In this document: piece after piece, positions 17,548 through 26,821 of the stretch | How the letters are laid out: the number at the start of each line of letters is the position of its first letter | Numbering within the stretch: the first letter of the stretch is position 1 | From: Tenuibacillus multivorans | Lineage (GTDB): Bacteria > Bacillota > Bacilli > Bacillales > Alkalibacillaceae | DNA length: 64,000 nucleotides | Direction of reading: 5' to 3' | Assembly: GCF_900103915.1 (NCBI RefSeq) | Contig: NZ_FNIG01000002.1 | Span: 204,608 to 268,607, forward strand | The notes under the pieces: model-generated | The model's database searches: none | The model's input: only the letters and a program-made list of their open reading frames with translations | Told to the model about the DNA's origin: nothing | Position numbers and translations under genes: made by a program

Positions 17548-18462
17548 TCAACCTCTTTCAACATTAGGGGTTATCTTTTGCTGTGATGGTAATGGATCAA
17601 TCTCGCGACTTTCACTATTATACCAATTAAAGAAGACCTTCGCTAAAACACCACCATAAACGACTTCCTGTAAAACCTTCATAATAATACCCGCTGCTTG
17701 TTGGTCGTATACTAACGGCATATTTAGGAAAATTTGCGGACCACCTAAACTCATACCTTGTAATACATCAACTGGAACACATAGCGCTAACGCCGTCATA
17801 AACGCATCTGGTTCAGAATAAGTCGCATATAACGGGGAATCAGCGAAAATAATTAGAGCACATGCTGGTGTTATTAAGAAGCCATTACCGAAAATATAAA
17901 TGATTCGATATAATGGTCTCATGAAAAATTGTTCTTTTAATGGACTTAATAACGGCCACCACATACAAAACGCAGCAAATAAAATAATTAACGTAACGCT
18001 CCAATGAATAAAGTTATTCGTTTTTGAAAAATCTAGAATGGCTGGGATATGATAGAGCGAAAACAATCCATTAAAAAGGATGATCGCAATTAATGGTTTA
18101 GTTAATAAAGTTAACACCTGTTTGATGCCTTTCGTATTAAATAATTTTCGCCACCATTCAACAGGTAAACCTCTAATGATTAATATTGGAACCAGTAGAT
18201 AGAAAATCGCCATTTGAATCATATGTGCCATCAATACAATGTGCGATAATAAATAAACAGGAGATCCCTTTACAACGTAAAACAGGAATAATGCAATATA
18301 AACACCAATCTTCTGCTTCACTGTTGGAGCTTTGTTAACCCCTGCTTTATGCTTTAAAGGGCCAGTAAATAAGTAATATAATAAACCTAAAACAATCGTT
18401 ATAATCATGATTTCTGGATTCCACAACGCTTCGAACCCAAAGATTTGAATTTTATCCCACAT
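17548..18462 (-). CDS. ctaG: cytochrome c oxidase assembly factor CtaG
   Basis: A 304-residue polytopic caa3-type CtaG protein with seven to eight membrane segments. His-rich positions include LLSHIVLMAHMIQMA, consistent with metal binding. In B. subtilis CtaG is needed for functional caa3 oxidase, probably through CuA or CuB assembly. GAGGTG lies 7 bases upstream of the ATG. It is normally the last gene of ctaCDEFG, but here lies 8 kb away from ctaF with unrelated operons between. Confidence 0.93.
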   Translation of the reverse strand: MWDKIQIFGFEALWNPEIMIITIVLGLLYYLFTGPLKHKAGVNKAPTVKQKIGVYIALFLFYVVKGSPVYLLSHIVLMAHMIQMAIFYLLVPILIIRGLPVEWWRKLFNTKGIKQVLTLLTKPLIAIILFNGLFSLYHIPAILDFSKTNNFIHWSVTLIILFAAFCMWWPLLSPLKEQFFMRPLYRIIYIFGNGFLITPACALIIFADSPLYATYSEPDAFMTALALCVPVDVLQGMSLGGPQIFLNMPLVYDQQAAGIIMKVLQEVVYGGVLAKVFFNWYNSESREIDPLPSQQKITPNVERG

Positions 18463-18561
18463 GTTTTATCACCTCGAAGGTCGCTACTTTCAAATTTAAG
18501 TATACATGAATCTAACTGATATCTCGACTAATTCCACCATCGTTAATAAAATTGTTGAATT

Positions 18562-18598
18562 TAAAAAGAGCTATACGCTTAAGAAAACGTATAGCTTC
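18562..18598 (-). terminator. terminator of the sigma/anti-sigma operon
   Basis: AGCTATACG (18569-18577) pairs with CGTATAGCT (18588-18596). On the minus strand it is followed by CTTTTTAAA. Confidence 0.8.
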
Positions 18599-18603
18599 CT
18601 CTA

Positions 18604-19908
18604 TCATTTTATTTTAATCCGAACAGGCTCTTCTATCCAATGTGGATAGGCGCTCAATTCAACTGTCACGATTCCTTCTGTTCGCTCGATGGATTGACCA
18701 TAAGTATCTCTTTCCTCACCATCAACGATTTCGGTCGTGCCATGACTATGATTTGTTTCAATCTCATTTCCAGACTCATTTATGACTTGACCAAATGGAA
18801 CACTATAAAATTCTTCATTGGCCTTCATACTCAACGTCAAATAACCATGCGATTCATATTCAAAATCGACAAATTGGTTATATGGATCAAATAATATTTT
18901 ATCTTGATCCAAATCTAATTTGAGATACGCTTCGTCTTTTGGCAGTGCTTGAAGCTTAGAAAATTCTAAATATAGTTCATCTGGTATATCAAAATAGTTG
19001 CTCTCCAAATAGTAAGAGATATAACCTTCGTCATCAGGTCCTGTACGTGTTGTTCCGTTTGAAATACCACCCCATTCTTCACCACTTCCATCAACTAAAC
19101 GCATATCTTCAATGCCAAAAATTTTCATATCATTACTAGCGTCGTATTGAATTTGAACAGCAGTTCGAGTTGGATGGATGTCTATAGATTCAATCAATAT
19201 ACTCTGACCTTGGACGGTAACTTCCTCATTGATGTCATATTGTATCGGGTCAGGATTTTTTTGTGCTTCGAAAGGTATAGAAAAATGGATACCGTTACTC
19301 GGACTTAGTTTTGCATTAAACACAAATTGTTTGGCCTTAATTGGTTCTTGGCTAAAATATTTATACGTTCCACTAAATTCATTATTGTCACCCTTTTCCG
19401 GAGAACCATATGATGAAGAACCACCAGGTAATCTTTCACCATTTGAGTCCGTAATTGATATATCGCCCAAGTACAATCGTCTCTTCGATTCATCACTCTT
19501 TATCGTATAGAATACAATTAGTCCATGTTGATCCCGAATGACACCATCAATGGTTAATTCATAATCCCCCTGTTTTTGTGACATACCAATCGGTTCATAA
19601 TAATCATGATCATATGCAGTTTCTAACCCCTTATCCTGCGATATTAATTCCACAATCTTATTAATTCCTGGTACTTGAGAAACTTGCTCTTGAAAACGCG
19701 GTGAGAAATTTATTATGGCTATAAAACCAAATAATAATACAGCAGCTGTCGTGATGGCTGTCATCATCACAGGTTTTAGTTTTGAGCCCTTTTGTTTTGC
19801 TTTTTGGAAACCTTGATCAATCGCAGCATCGATTTTATCCAAATTAGAATCAAACTCTTGATATTCTTCTTTCCATTTTTCTAATTCATGCTCAATTGAA
19901 TCTTTCAT
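18604..19908 (-). CDS. DUF4179-domain membrane protein, probable anti-sigma factor
   Basis: A 434-residue protein with a charged cytoplasmic N-terminus (1-45), one membrane segment (about 47-67, TAITTAAVLLFGFIAIINF) and a large beta-rich extracellular part of DUF4179/DUF5643 type. Its start overlaps the upstream ECF sigma gene by 17 bp, indicating translational coupling. The N-terminal segment probably binds the sigma factor while the outer part senses an envelope signal. The signal cannot be inferred. A hairpin terminator follows. Confidence 0.82.
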   Translation of the reverse strand: MKDSIEHELEKWKEEYQEFDSNLDKIDAAIDQGFQKAKQKGSKLKPVMMTAITTAAVLLFGFIAIINFSPRFQEQVSQVPGINKIVELISQDKGLETAYDHDYYEPIGMSQKQGDYELTIDGVIRDQHGLIVFYTIKSDESKRRLYLGDISITDSNGERLPGGSSSYGSPEKGDNNEFSGTYKYFSQEPIKAKQFVFNAKLSPSNGIHFSIPFEAQKNPDPIQYDINEEVTVQGQSILIESIDIHPTRTAVQIQYDASNDMKIFGIEDMRLVDGSGEEWGGISNGTTRTGPDDEGYISYYLESNYFDIPDELYLEFSKLQALPKDEAYLKLDLDQDKILFDPYNQFVDFEYESHGYLTLSMKANEEFYSVPFGQVINESGNEIETNHSHGTTEIVDGEERDTYGQSIERTEGIVTVELSAYPHWIEEPVRIKIK

Positions 19909-20419
19909 TCATGCCACCCTCCTTGTCATCACCTAGATCCTTCTTTAACTTTTTTAAAGCAGAGTGAATATTCGTCTTTAACGTACCTTCTGGTTGACTA
20001 AATTGCATAGCTAATTCTTTATAAGTAAAACCGTGAAAATATTTTAAATAAATCAGTTCTTGTTCATGATCATTTAATTGTTTGATCGCATCATCTATCC
20101 ATACTTTTTGGAAATCAGAAGAATGACTTGCACGTTCAGCCTGACGCTTAAATGGAAGATATCGTTTTTGTTTTTTTATTACATCCTGACAATAGTTGAT
20201 CATGATTCGAATCAACCATGTCTTTAAATACTCTGGCTTTTTAAGTTGTTTTCTCTTTTTATACGCGCGATATGTAACCTCTTGGATAGCTTCTAAAGCA
20301 TGATCCTTATTTTTCAAAAAGGCTAAAGCTGTTTTATATAAATCCACACGATAATGCTTCATCGCCAGCAAAAACACATCATCGTCTTGATGAAATTGAT
20401 CCAAGTCAATAGAATCCAA
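19892..20419 (-). CDS. ECF-type RNA polymerase sigma factor
   Basis: A 175-residue sigma-70 family protein. Region 2 is at about 25-90 (AIQEVTYRAYKKRKQ, KTWLIRIMINYCQD) and region 4 at about 115-165 (LIYLKYFHGFTYKELA and GTLKTNIHSALKKLKKDL). The start is TTG 20419, supported by GGAGGGGG 5 bases upstream. It is first gene of a two-gene operon with its likely anti-sigma factor. I did not find a confident autoregulatory -35/-10 pair in the 100 bases upstream. Which B. subtilis ECF sigma is closest is unclear. Confidence 0.88.
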   Translation of the reverse strand: MDSIDLDQFHQDDDVFLLAMKHYRVDLYKTALAFLKNKDHALEAIQEVTYRAYKKRKQLKKPEYLKTWLIRIMINYCQDVIKKQKRYLPFKRQAERASHSSDFQKVWIDDAIKQLNDHEQELIYLKYFHGFTYKELAMQFSQPEGTLKTNIHSALKKLKKDLGDDKEGGMNERFN

Positions 20420-20502
20420 TACAACCCCCTCCTTTTCTCTATCTAAACATTAGACATATTTATAGACATTTCGTTTTAAAAAATTATATTTTTAACACAA
20501 AA

Positions 20503-20534
20503 AATAAAAGCCAGTACAATGACTGGCTTTTACT
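20503..20534 (-). terminator. terminator of the app-type operon
   Basis: AAAAGCCAGT with its complement around a six-base loop, followed on the minus strand by TTTTATTTTTTG, 30 bp after the last permease gene. Confidence 0.82.
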
Positions 20535-20560
20535 TTACTAGCTTTAACTTTTAATCGCAA

Positions 20561-21487
20561 TTAGTTTTTCATTTTTGGATCCAGTGCGTCTCTTAATCCA
20601 TCACCAATTAAGTTAAATCCTAATACGACCAACATAATGGATATACCAGGGAAAATTAATGTCCATGGTGCTAGTTGTATAAAATCTCTGGAATCCGCTA
20701 ACATTTTCCCCCATTCTGGATTGGGAGGCTGTGCACCAAGTCCTAAAAACCCTAAAGCTGCCGCCTCAAGTATAGCTGTACCAAAACCTAATGTTGCTTG
20801 GACAATAATAGGAGCTAAACTATTTGGCAAAATATGATTAAAAATGATCCTACCATTCTTTAACCCTTGTGCCTTTGCAGCTAAAATATATTCTTCTTCA
20901 CGTAAGCTGATCACTTTAGAACGAACTAATCGTCCAAAAATTGGTATATTAATAATAGCGATGGCTATTAACGCGTTTTGTAATGAAGGGCCAAGAATTG
21001 CTACAACGGCAATAGCTAATAGAATACTAGGGAATGCTAATAAAATATCAAAAATCCGTGAAATTAGCATATCAATCCATTTTCCAAAATATCCTGAGAC
21101 AATTCCTAAAAATGTACCAAATATTAAGGCACCAACAATAGCAAAGAAACCGACCGCTAATGAGATACGAGCACCATAGGCGATGCGTGTAAAAATGTCA
21201 CGCCCAACATCATCTGTACCTAGCCAATAGTCACTATTTGGTGGTGTTAATCGGTCCTTTAAAAACTGTTCATCATAGCCATATCCTGTAATGAATGGCG
21301 CTATAATCCCTAATATTAAAAAGAATAAAATGATAACTGTACCGGTAATAGCTAAAGGACTTTTCCGTAATTGTCTAAATGCATCTCTCCACGGTGAGAT
21401 GGCTTGGATTTCCTCAGGGTCTTCATGAAATTGTACGGGGTTGGAATCTATTTCTTCAGACTGTTGCTTCTTTTCTTCAGTGCTCAT
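20561..21487 (-). CDS. appC: oligopeptide ABC transporter permease (AppC/OppC type)
   Basis: A 308-residue inner-membrane permease with an N-terminal OppC extension, six membrane segments and the EAA loop (EYILAAKAQGLKNGRIIFNHILPNS, shortened here to EEYILAAKAQGLK) that contacts the ATPases. The GTDDVGRDIF motif is typical of DppC/OppC proteins. It is last gene of a five-gene operon in the order D-F-A-B-C, identical to B. subtilis app rather than opp or dpp. It lies 11 bp after appB. Confidence 0.85.
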   Translation of the reverse strand: MSTEEKKQQSEEIDSNPVQFHEDPEEIQAISPWRDAFRQLRKSPLAITGTVIILFFLILGIIAPFITGYGYDEQFLKDRLTPPNSDYWLGTDDVGRDIFTRIAYGARISLAVGFFAIVGALIFGTFLGIVSGYFGKWIDMLISRIFDILLAFPSILLAIAVVAILGPSLQNALIAIAIINIPIFGRLVRSKVISLREEEYILAAKAQGLKNGRIIFNHILPNSLAPIIVQATLGFGTAILEAAALGFLGLGAQPPNPEWGKMLADSRDFIQLAPWTLIFPGISIMLVVLGFNLIGDGLRDALDPKMKN

Positions 21488-21498
21488 TATTATCCCCC

Positions 21499-22500
21499 CT
21501 AATATTTGATCCTAGGGTCGACATATGCGTATAACAAGTCGACGATCAAGTTTATCAGTACAAAAATAAATGCGATAACTAAAATTCCGGACTGTATCAC
21601 TGGATAATCACGATAGGTAATTGCATCGTAAACATAACGACCAATCCCTGGCCAACTGAAGATCGTTTCGGTTAAAATCGCACCACCTAGTAATACACCA
21701 GTTTGTAAACCTATAACAGTTAAGACGGGTATTGTCGCATTTCTAAGCGCATGTTTATAAATCAGTAGAAATTGTCCTGATCCCTTCGCTCTTACAGTAC
21801 GGATATAATCTGACTTCATCACTTCTAACATGCTTGAACGCGTCATACGAGCAATAATAGCCATGGGGATTGTCCCTAATGCAATACTAGGTAAAACAAG
21901 ATGTTTTAAAGAAACAAACAACCTTTCAAAATCCATATGTAAAATCGAATCTAACACATAAAAATGCGTAATAGGATCAATTGGGTCTCGACTACTTTCC
22001 CTTCCACTAGAAGGTAACCAGCCTAATTCTTGAGCAAATAACCATTGTTCCATTAACGCCAACCAAAATATTGGCATAGAGACACCAATTAACGCGAAAA
22101 CCATTGCAAAAAAATCAAACCAAGAATTTTGCTTCCACGCACTAATAATTCCCGCATTAACACCAATTACAATGGCAAATATCATGGCAAAGATTGTTAA
22201 CTCTGCTGTAGCTGCTAACTTTGGCAGTATTTCCTCAGAGATACTTGCTTTCGTCTTGAGGGAAGTGCCTAAATCCCCTTGTAAGAGATCCGCCATATAA
22301 ATACCATATTGGACAACTTTTGGTTCATTTAACCCTAAATTCTCTTCAAGATTCTGAATAGCCTCTTCAGTAGCTGTTTCACCCAAAATAACTTGGGCTG
22401 GGTTACCGGGAATTAAATGAACAATTGAAAACGTGATAATGGTCATTCCTAATAATACTGGTATAAGAATTAATAATCGTCTTATCGTATAGGCAAGCAT
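21499..22500 (-). CDS. appB: oligopeptide ABC transporter permease (AppB/DppB type)
   Basis: A 333-residue permease with six membrane segments. The N-terminal MLAYTIRRLLILIPVLLG and the EAA loop (SDYIRTVRAKGSGQFLLIYK) are standard for the DppB/OppB family. It pairs with AppC to form the channel for imported peptides. It lies 83 bp after the binding-protein gene and 11 bp before appC. Confidence 0.86.
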   Translation of the reverse strand: MLAYTIRRLLILIPVLLGMTIITFSIVHLIPGNPAQVILGETATEEAIQNLEENLGLNEPKVVQYGIYMADLLQGDLGTSLKTKASISEEILPKLAATAELTIFAMIFAIVIGVNAGIISAWKQNSWFDFFAMVFALIGVSMPIFWLALMEQWLFAQELGWLPSSGRESSRDPIDPITHFYVLDSILHMDFERLFVSLKHLVLPSIALGTIPMAIIARMTRSSMLEVMKSDYIRTVRAKGSGQFLLIYKHALRNATIPVLTVIGLQTGVLLGGAILTETIFSWPGIGRYVYDAITYRDYPVIQSGILVIAFIFVLINLIVDLLYAYVDPRIKY

Positions 22501-22583
22501 GTTTTCACCTCAATCATTGTCACTACCTAGCTGAACATTAAATAATAGAAGGTAGTAGAGGTAGCCCTACTACCCTCTAATCT

Positions 22584-24281
22584 TTAATTACTTAGTTCTA
22601 CTTCTGCTAATGATTCACTTGTTGAAGGATGAGGTACATAGTTTTCAACATAACTAGCTGCTGCTAAGACAGGTCTTGAATGAACTAATGTAACCATAGG
22701 TGAATCTTCTGAAATTAAAACCTGTGCCTGTTTATAAAGATCCGCACGCTCATCCTGATCAATCGAAACTTTTGCTTGATCAAGTAACTCGTTTACTTCT
22801 TCATTTTCATAGAAAGTACGGTTACCTTCTCCAACGTTATCTCCATGTAATAAACTACTTAAGAAATAATCAGGATCACCATTTGTACCTGACCAACCTA
22901 GCATAAACATTTCTTGTTCACCATTAGATGTTTTTTCAAGATATGGCGCCCATTCTTCTCTAACAATGTTTACTGTAATGCCGATTTGAGATAAGTCTGC
23001 TTGAATAATTTCTGCTACCGTTTCTGGATCTGGCATGTATGGACGAGCTACTGGCATAGTCCATAAATCAATTTCTAAACCGTCAGCATAACCTGCTTCT
23101 GCTAATAATTCCTGTGCTTTCTCAAGGTCATATTCATAACCTTCAACCTCATCATTGTAGCCTAAATAACTTGGTGGAACTGGGTTTTTAGCTGGTACGG
23201 CATAGCCATTATATAAAGCATCTGCAATTGCCTCACGATCAACTGCGTGATTAATAGCTTGACGCAATTTCTTATTATCTAAAGGTGCTTTTTGTGTATT
23301 AAAACCAAGATAACCAAAATTGTTTTCTGCACGCGTATATAAATCTATACCTTCTTCCTGTTCTACAATATCGGCATCGTCTGGGTTAAGACCATCCATA
23401 ATGTCAAGCTCGCCAGAACGAAGCGCGATTAAACGTGCGGAGTTATCTGGAATAACTTCAAAGATAACGCGATCAAGTTTTGGTAATCCTTCTTTCCAAT
23501 AGTCCTCGTTTTTCTCTAGAACAATTTGGTCATCTCTCGTCCAGCTTTCAAATTTAAATGGTCCAGTTCCTACAGGATTTTCGTTAATAGCTGGGCCATA
23601 TTCTTCTAAAGCTGCTGGAGATGTGATGGCAAAATAACTCATCGCCATGTTTTGAAGGAAGAAACCAAGCGGTTGTTTTAATACAAATTCAATTTCATGA
23701 TCATTCACCACGTTAATTTCATCAATGACATGGTCTTCGTCACCTTTAAATCCACCAAACATCGTTCCATAAATAGCATAGGTATAACCTTCTTCTGTAA
23801 ATGCATATTCATGCTCTGGATCAGCCCAACGCTCGAAGTTAGTTTTAACAGCTTCGGCATTAAAGTCTGTGCCGTCATGGAATTTAACCCCTTCTTCTAG
23901 ATAGAATGTGTATGTTAGTCCATCGTCACTAACTTCCCAATCATGAGCTAAGCCTGGTACTACTTCAAAGCTTTCTTTGTCAAAATCTAATAAACTTTCA
24001 TAGATTTGCTTTGTAACACGAGATGATTCACCATCTGTTGTACTCGCAAAGTCCAAACTCTCTGAATCACCACCGCGACCAAAGACTAAAACTTGCTCAC
24101 CTTCTTCAGCATCAGCCTCTTCAGATTCTGATTCAGATTCAGACTCCGAATCAGTTCCACTTTCTTGTTCGCCAGTTTCATCATCTGAAGGTTCCTCAGT
24201 CTCACCTGATTCATCATTACATGCTGCCAGAATTAACATAAAAGATAGCAGCATGATAAATAAAAATGAAAACTTTTTCAT
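22584..24281 (-). CDS. appA: peptide-binding lipoprotein (AppA-like, SBP family 5)
   Basis: A 565-residue solute-binding protein with a lipoprotein signal peptide (LILAAC, lipidated Cys21). A strongly acidic Ser/Glu/Asp linker (about 24-62) precedes a family 5 binding domain with motifs such as VKFHDGTDFNAEAVKTNFER, here in pieces VKFHDGTDF and AEAVKTNFERW. It captures oligopeptides outside and delivers them to AppB/AppC. The acidic linker is longer than usual and fits a salt-adapted surface. Position third in the operon matches app. Confidence 0.88.
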   Translation of the reverse strand: MKKFSFLFIMLLSFMLILAACNDESGETEEPSDDETGEQESGTDSESESESESEEADAEEGEQVLVFGRGGDSESLDFASTTDGESSRVTKQIYESLLDFDKESFEVVPGLAHDWEVSDDGLTYTFYLEEGVKFHDGTDFNAEAVKTNFERWADPEHEYAFTEEGYTYAIYGTMFGGFKGDEDHVIDEINVVNDHEIEFVLKQPLGFFLQNMAMSYFAITSPAALEEYGPAINENPVGTGPFKFESWTRDDQIVLEKNEDYWKEGLPKLDRVIFEVIPDNSARLIALRSGELDIMDGLNPDDADIVEQEEGIDLYTRAENNFGYLGFNTQKAPLDNKKLRQAINHAVDREAIADALYNGYAVPAKNPVPPSYLGYNDEVEGYEYDLEKAQELLAEAGYADGLEIDLWTMPVARPYMPDPETVAEIIQADLSQIGITVNIVREEWAPYLEKTSNGEQEMFMLGWSGTNGDPDYFLSSLLHGDNVGEGNRTFYENEEVNELLDQAKVSIDQDERADLYKQAQVLISEDSPMVTLVHSRPVLAAASYVENYVPHPSTSESLAEVELSN

Positions 24282-24332
24282 TCCTTTACCCCCTAAAAAA
24301 TTTATTATATTTTAGATAACATTTTGGCTTGT

Positions 24333-25301
24333 CTATTCGTATAGATGGCAAGCAACAAAATGTTGATCTTCAACTTCTTTAAATTCTGGTTTGATCTCTT
24401 TACAAACATCCATTGCCATTGGACATCTTGTATGGAATGGACATCCGCTCGGCGGATTTGAAGGACTTGGTACGTCTCCTTCAAGGATAATCCGCTCTTG
24501 TTGTTCATCTGGGTCTGTTATTGGCACGGCTGATAACAAGGCTTGTGTATAAGGATGCTTAGGATCTTCATAAAGTTGGTCCTTGGTTGTTAATTCAACC
24601 ATACCCCCTAAATACATAACACCCACGCGATCACTAATATGTTTAACCACACTCAAATCATGTGCGATAAATAGATAGGTTAAATTATATTTATTTCTCA
24701 GTTTCTCCATTAAATTCAATATCTGGGATTGAACTGAAACATCTAAAGCTGAAACAGGCTCATCACAGACAATTAACTTAGGGTTATTCGCTAAGGCTCT
24801 AGCAATACCAATACGTTGTCGCTGTCCCCCACTAAATTGGTGCGGATACCTTGAAGCATGGTAAGCCTTTAGGCCAACATCTTCTAATAACTCCTTAACA
24901 CGCTCCTGGCGTTCTTCTTTCGACTTCATGCCGTGAGTGAGCAAAGGCTCACTTATTATTTTTTCAACTGTATGTCTAGGATTTAAGGATGCATAAGGAT
25001 CTTGAAAAATAATTTGCATATCTTTTCGTAGCTTCCGCATTTCTTCATCACTAATGTTAATGATGTTTTGCTCTTCAAAAAATACTTCACCATCAGTTGG
25101 TTCTATTAAGCGAAGAAGTGCTTTTCCTGTTGTTGATTTTCCACAACCTGATTCACCAACAATACCTAAAATCTCTCCTTCGTTAACTGAAAACGAAACA
25201 TCATCGACGGCTTTAACCTCTCCTAGCTTTTTTCCCAATACACCGCCAGTGATATCAAAATATTTTTTAAGCTTTTTAACTTCTAAGATCGGCGTTGGCA
25301 A
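24333..25301 (-). CDS. appF: oligopeptide ABC transporter ATP-binding protein (AppF/OppF type)
   Basis: A 322-residue ATPase: Walker A GESGCGKST, signature SGGQRQR, Walker B LIVCDEP, and a C-terminal OppF region with four cysteines (GCPFHTRCP, DVCKE, FVACH) of the kind that binds an iron-sulfur cluster in this family. The start is TTG 25301 (GGGAG upstream), overlapping the end of appD by 26 bp. Confidence 0.88.
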   Translation of the reverse strand: MPTPILEVKKLKKYFDITGGVLGKKLGEVKAVDDVSFSVNEGEILGIVGESGCGKSTTGKALLRLIEPTDGEVFFEEQNIINISDEEMRKLRKDMQIIFQDPYASLNPRHTVEKIISEPLLTHGMKSKEERQERVKELLEDVGLKAYHASRYPHQFSGGQRQRIGIARALANNPKLIVCDEPVSALDVSVQSQILNLMEKLRNKYNLTYLFIAHDLSVVKHISDRVGVMYLGGMVELTTKDQLYEDPKHPYTQALLSAVPITDPDEQQERIILEGDVPSPSNPPSGCPFHTRCPMAMDVCKEIKPEFKEVEDQHFVACHLYE

Positions 25302-26289
25302 ATTCCTCTACTCCCTTCTCTTCATCGTGTAAAAAGCAACGTGACTTTCGGTCTTCACCTAAAGAATATAATTCGGGATTAGCTTTAAAGCATCGATCAA
25401 ATGCAAACTCACACCGAGATGCAAAACGGCAACCAACCTGCTCCATACTTGGCTTCATAACTGTTCCTGGAATAGAATAAAGCTTTTGCTCACGTTCATT
25501 TAACTTCGGTAACGATCGAATTAATCCCTTTGTATATGGGTGTTGTGGATCTTTAATTATTTCGCGAACGGTCCCTTCTTCTACAACCTGGCCTGAATAC
25601 ATGACGACGACACGATCACAAATTTCAGAAACAACACCTAAATCATGAGTAATTAACATAATGGAAGTGTCATTTTCTTTATTTAAATTTTTCATTAAAT
25701 CTAGGATTTGTGCTTGAATCGTTACATCTAAAGCAGTTGTTGGTTCGTCTGCAATTAATACTTCAGGATTTAGTGCCATGGCCATTGCAATCATAACTCT
25801 TTGTCTCATTCCACCTGATAGTTGATGTGGGTATTCATCAATCACTTCTTTTGCTCGAGGAATACCTACTTGATGTAACATTTGTATGGCCCGTTCATTG
25901 GCTTCTTTTTTATTAATTTTTTCATGTAAACGAATGCCTTCAATTAATTGATTTCCAATCGTAAATAATGGATCTAATGAGGTCATTGGCTCTTGAAATA
26001 TCATAGCTATAGAATTACCACGAATTTTACGCATTCTTTTTTCACTGGCTTCGGCTAAATTTTCACCCTTATAAAGGATTTCCCCACCAACAATTTTTCC
26101 AGGAGGCTTTGGTATTAGCTGCATAACAGATAATGAGGTTACGCTTTTTCCACACCCTGATTCGCCAACTATTCCAACGACTTCGCCTTTATGTAATTTA
26201 ATGCTAACGCCATCAACAGCAGGAACTTCACCGCTATCTGTAAAAAAGTGTGTATGTAGATCATTTAATTCTAGCACGACATCTTCCAA
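25276..26289 (-). CDS. appD: oligopeptide ABC transporter ATP-binding protein (AppD/OppD type)
   Basis: A 337-residue ATPase with Walker A GESGCGKS, signature SGGMRQR, Walker B VLIADEPTTALD and a C-terminal four-Cys module (GCRFASRCEF, DRCF, SRCFLH). The start chosen is TTG 26289, with AGGGGGAG 5 bases upstream and the family's normal N-terminus (MEDVVLELNDLHTHF). A longer open frame reaching 26508 runs through the promoter and terminator and is not translated. It is first gene of the operon. Confidence 0.87.
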   Translation of the reverse strand: MEDVVLELNDLHTHFFTDSGEVPAVDGVSIKLHKGEVVGIVGESGCGKSVTSLSVMQLIPKPPGKIVGGEILYKGENLAEASEKRMRKIRGNSIAMIFQEPMTSLDPLFTIGNQLIEGIRLHEKINKKEANERAIQMLHQVGIPRAKEVIDEYPHQLSGGMRQRVMIAMAMALNPEVLIADEPTTALDVTIQAQILDLMKNLNKENDTSIMLITHDLGVVSEICDRVVVMYSGQVVEEGTVREIIKDPQHPYTKGLIRSLPKLNEREQKLYSIPGTVMKPSMEQVGCRFASRCEFAFDRCFKANPELYSLGEDRKSRCFLHDEEKGVEEFANADLRS

Positions 26290-26349
26290 TGTAACTCCCC
26301 CTGCCTTTTTTAATGAAATATTGCTATTTTTCGGAACTATGTGATTATT

Positions 26350-26378
26350 AATATACTGAAAATTATGGATATATTCAA
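26350..26378 (-). promoter_or_regulatory. sigma-A promoter of appDFABC
   Basis: On the minus strand TTGAAT (26373-26378), 17 bases, TATATT (26350-26355), about 60 bases upstream of the appD start. Confidence 0.6.
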
Positions 26379-26449
26379 GTAAATTTTTAAAATAAACGAA
26401 ACTAATTTTCCTTACTTGGATTTGTGGTGAGGGATTAAATAATTGTATA

Positions 26450-26489
26450 AAAAAAGTAGGTGTAAGTCTCAACTTACACCTACTTTTAG
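26450..26489 (-). terminator. terminator of ctaCDEF
   Basis: AAAAGTAGGTGTAAG (26452-26466) pairs perfectly with CTTACACCTACTTTT (26473-26487), followed on the minus strand by TTTATACAA. It ends the oxidase operon just after ctaF and insulates the app operon. Confidence 0.85.
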
Positions 26490-26494
26490 ATTTC

Positions 26495-26818
26495 TTACCA
26501 CCATACAATGGTAGTTAAAGCAAGTATGGTTAAAAATGCTGCGAAGATTCCAGAATAGATCATTAGGGCTGGCATTTCATGTCCTTCCTGATTCAAATGC
26601 ATGAAATAATACAGCTGGAAAGCAACCTGTACAGCTGCCATGATTAATATGATTGGAATGGTAAACATCGCACTAACATCAGCCATGACTAAACCAAAAG
26701 CAATTAATGTAAATGCAATCATCATAACGAACGTCAGTACGTGATGTTTCATTTCTTCCTTATGCTTTTTTCGATAAAATTGTTGTTTTTCACTTGTGGA
26801 ATTGGTGTTATCTGCCAT
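26495..26818 (-). CDS. ctaF: cytochrome c oxidase subunit IV (CtaF)
   Basis: A 107-residue protein with three hydrophobic segments and the FQLYYFMHLNQEGHEMP motif of bacterial subunit IV (CyoD/CtaF family). It is a small accessory subunit of the caa3 oxidase, 3 bp downstream of ctaE. A terminator follows directly, so the operon ends here rather than continuing to ctaG. Confidence 0.92.
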   Translation of the reverse strand: MADNTNSTSEKQQFYRKKHKEEMKHHVLTFVMMIAFTLIAFGLVMADVSAMFTIPIILIMAAVQVAFQLYYFMHLNQEGHEMPALMIYSGIFAAFLTILALTTIVWW

Positions 26819-26821
26819 AGT

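Noticed and set aside
26290-26508. N-terminal extension of AppD
   Set aside because: The open frame crosses a terminator hairpin and the app promoter, and the encoded residues are unlike any AppD; TTG 26289 has a strong ribosome-binding site.
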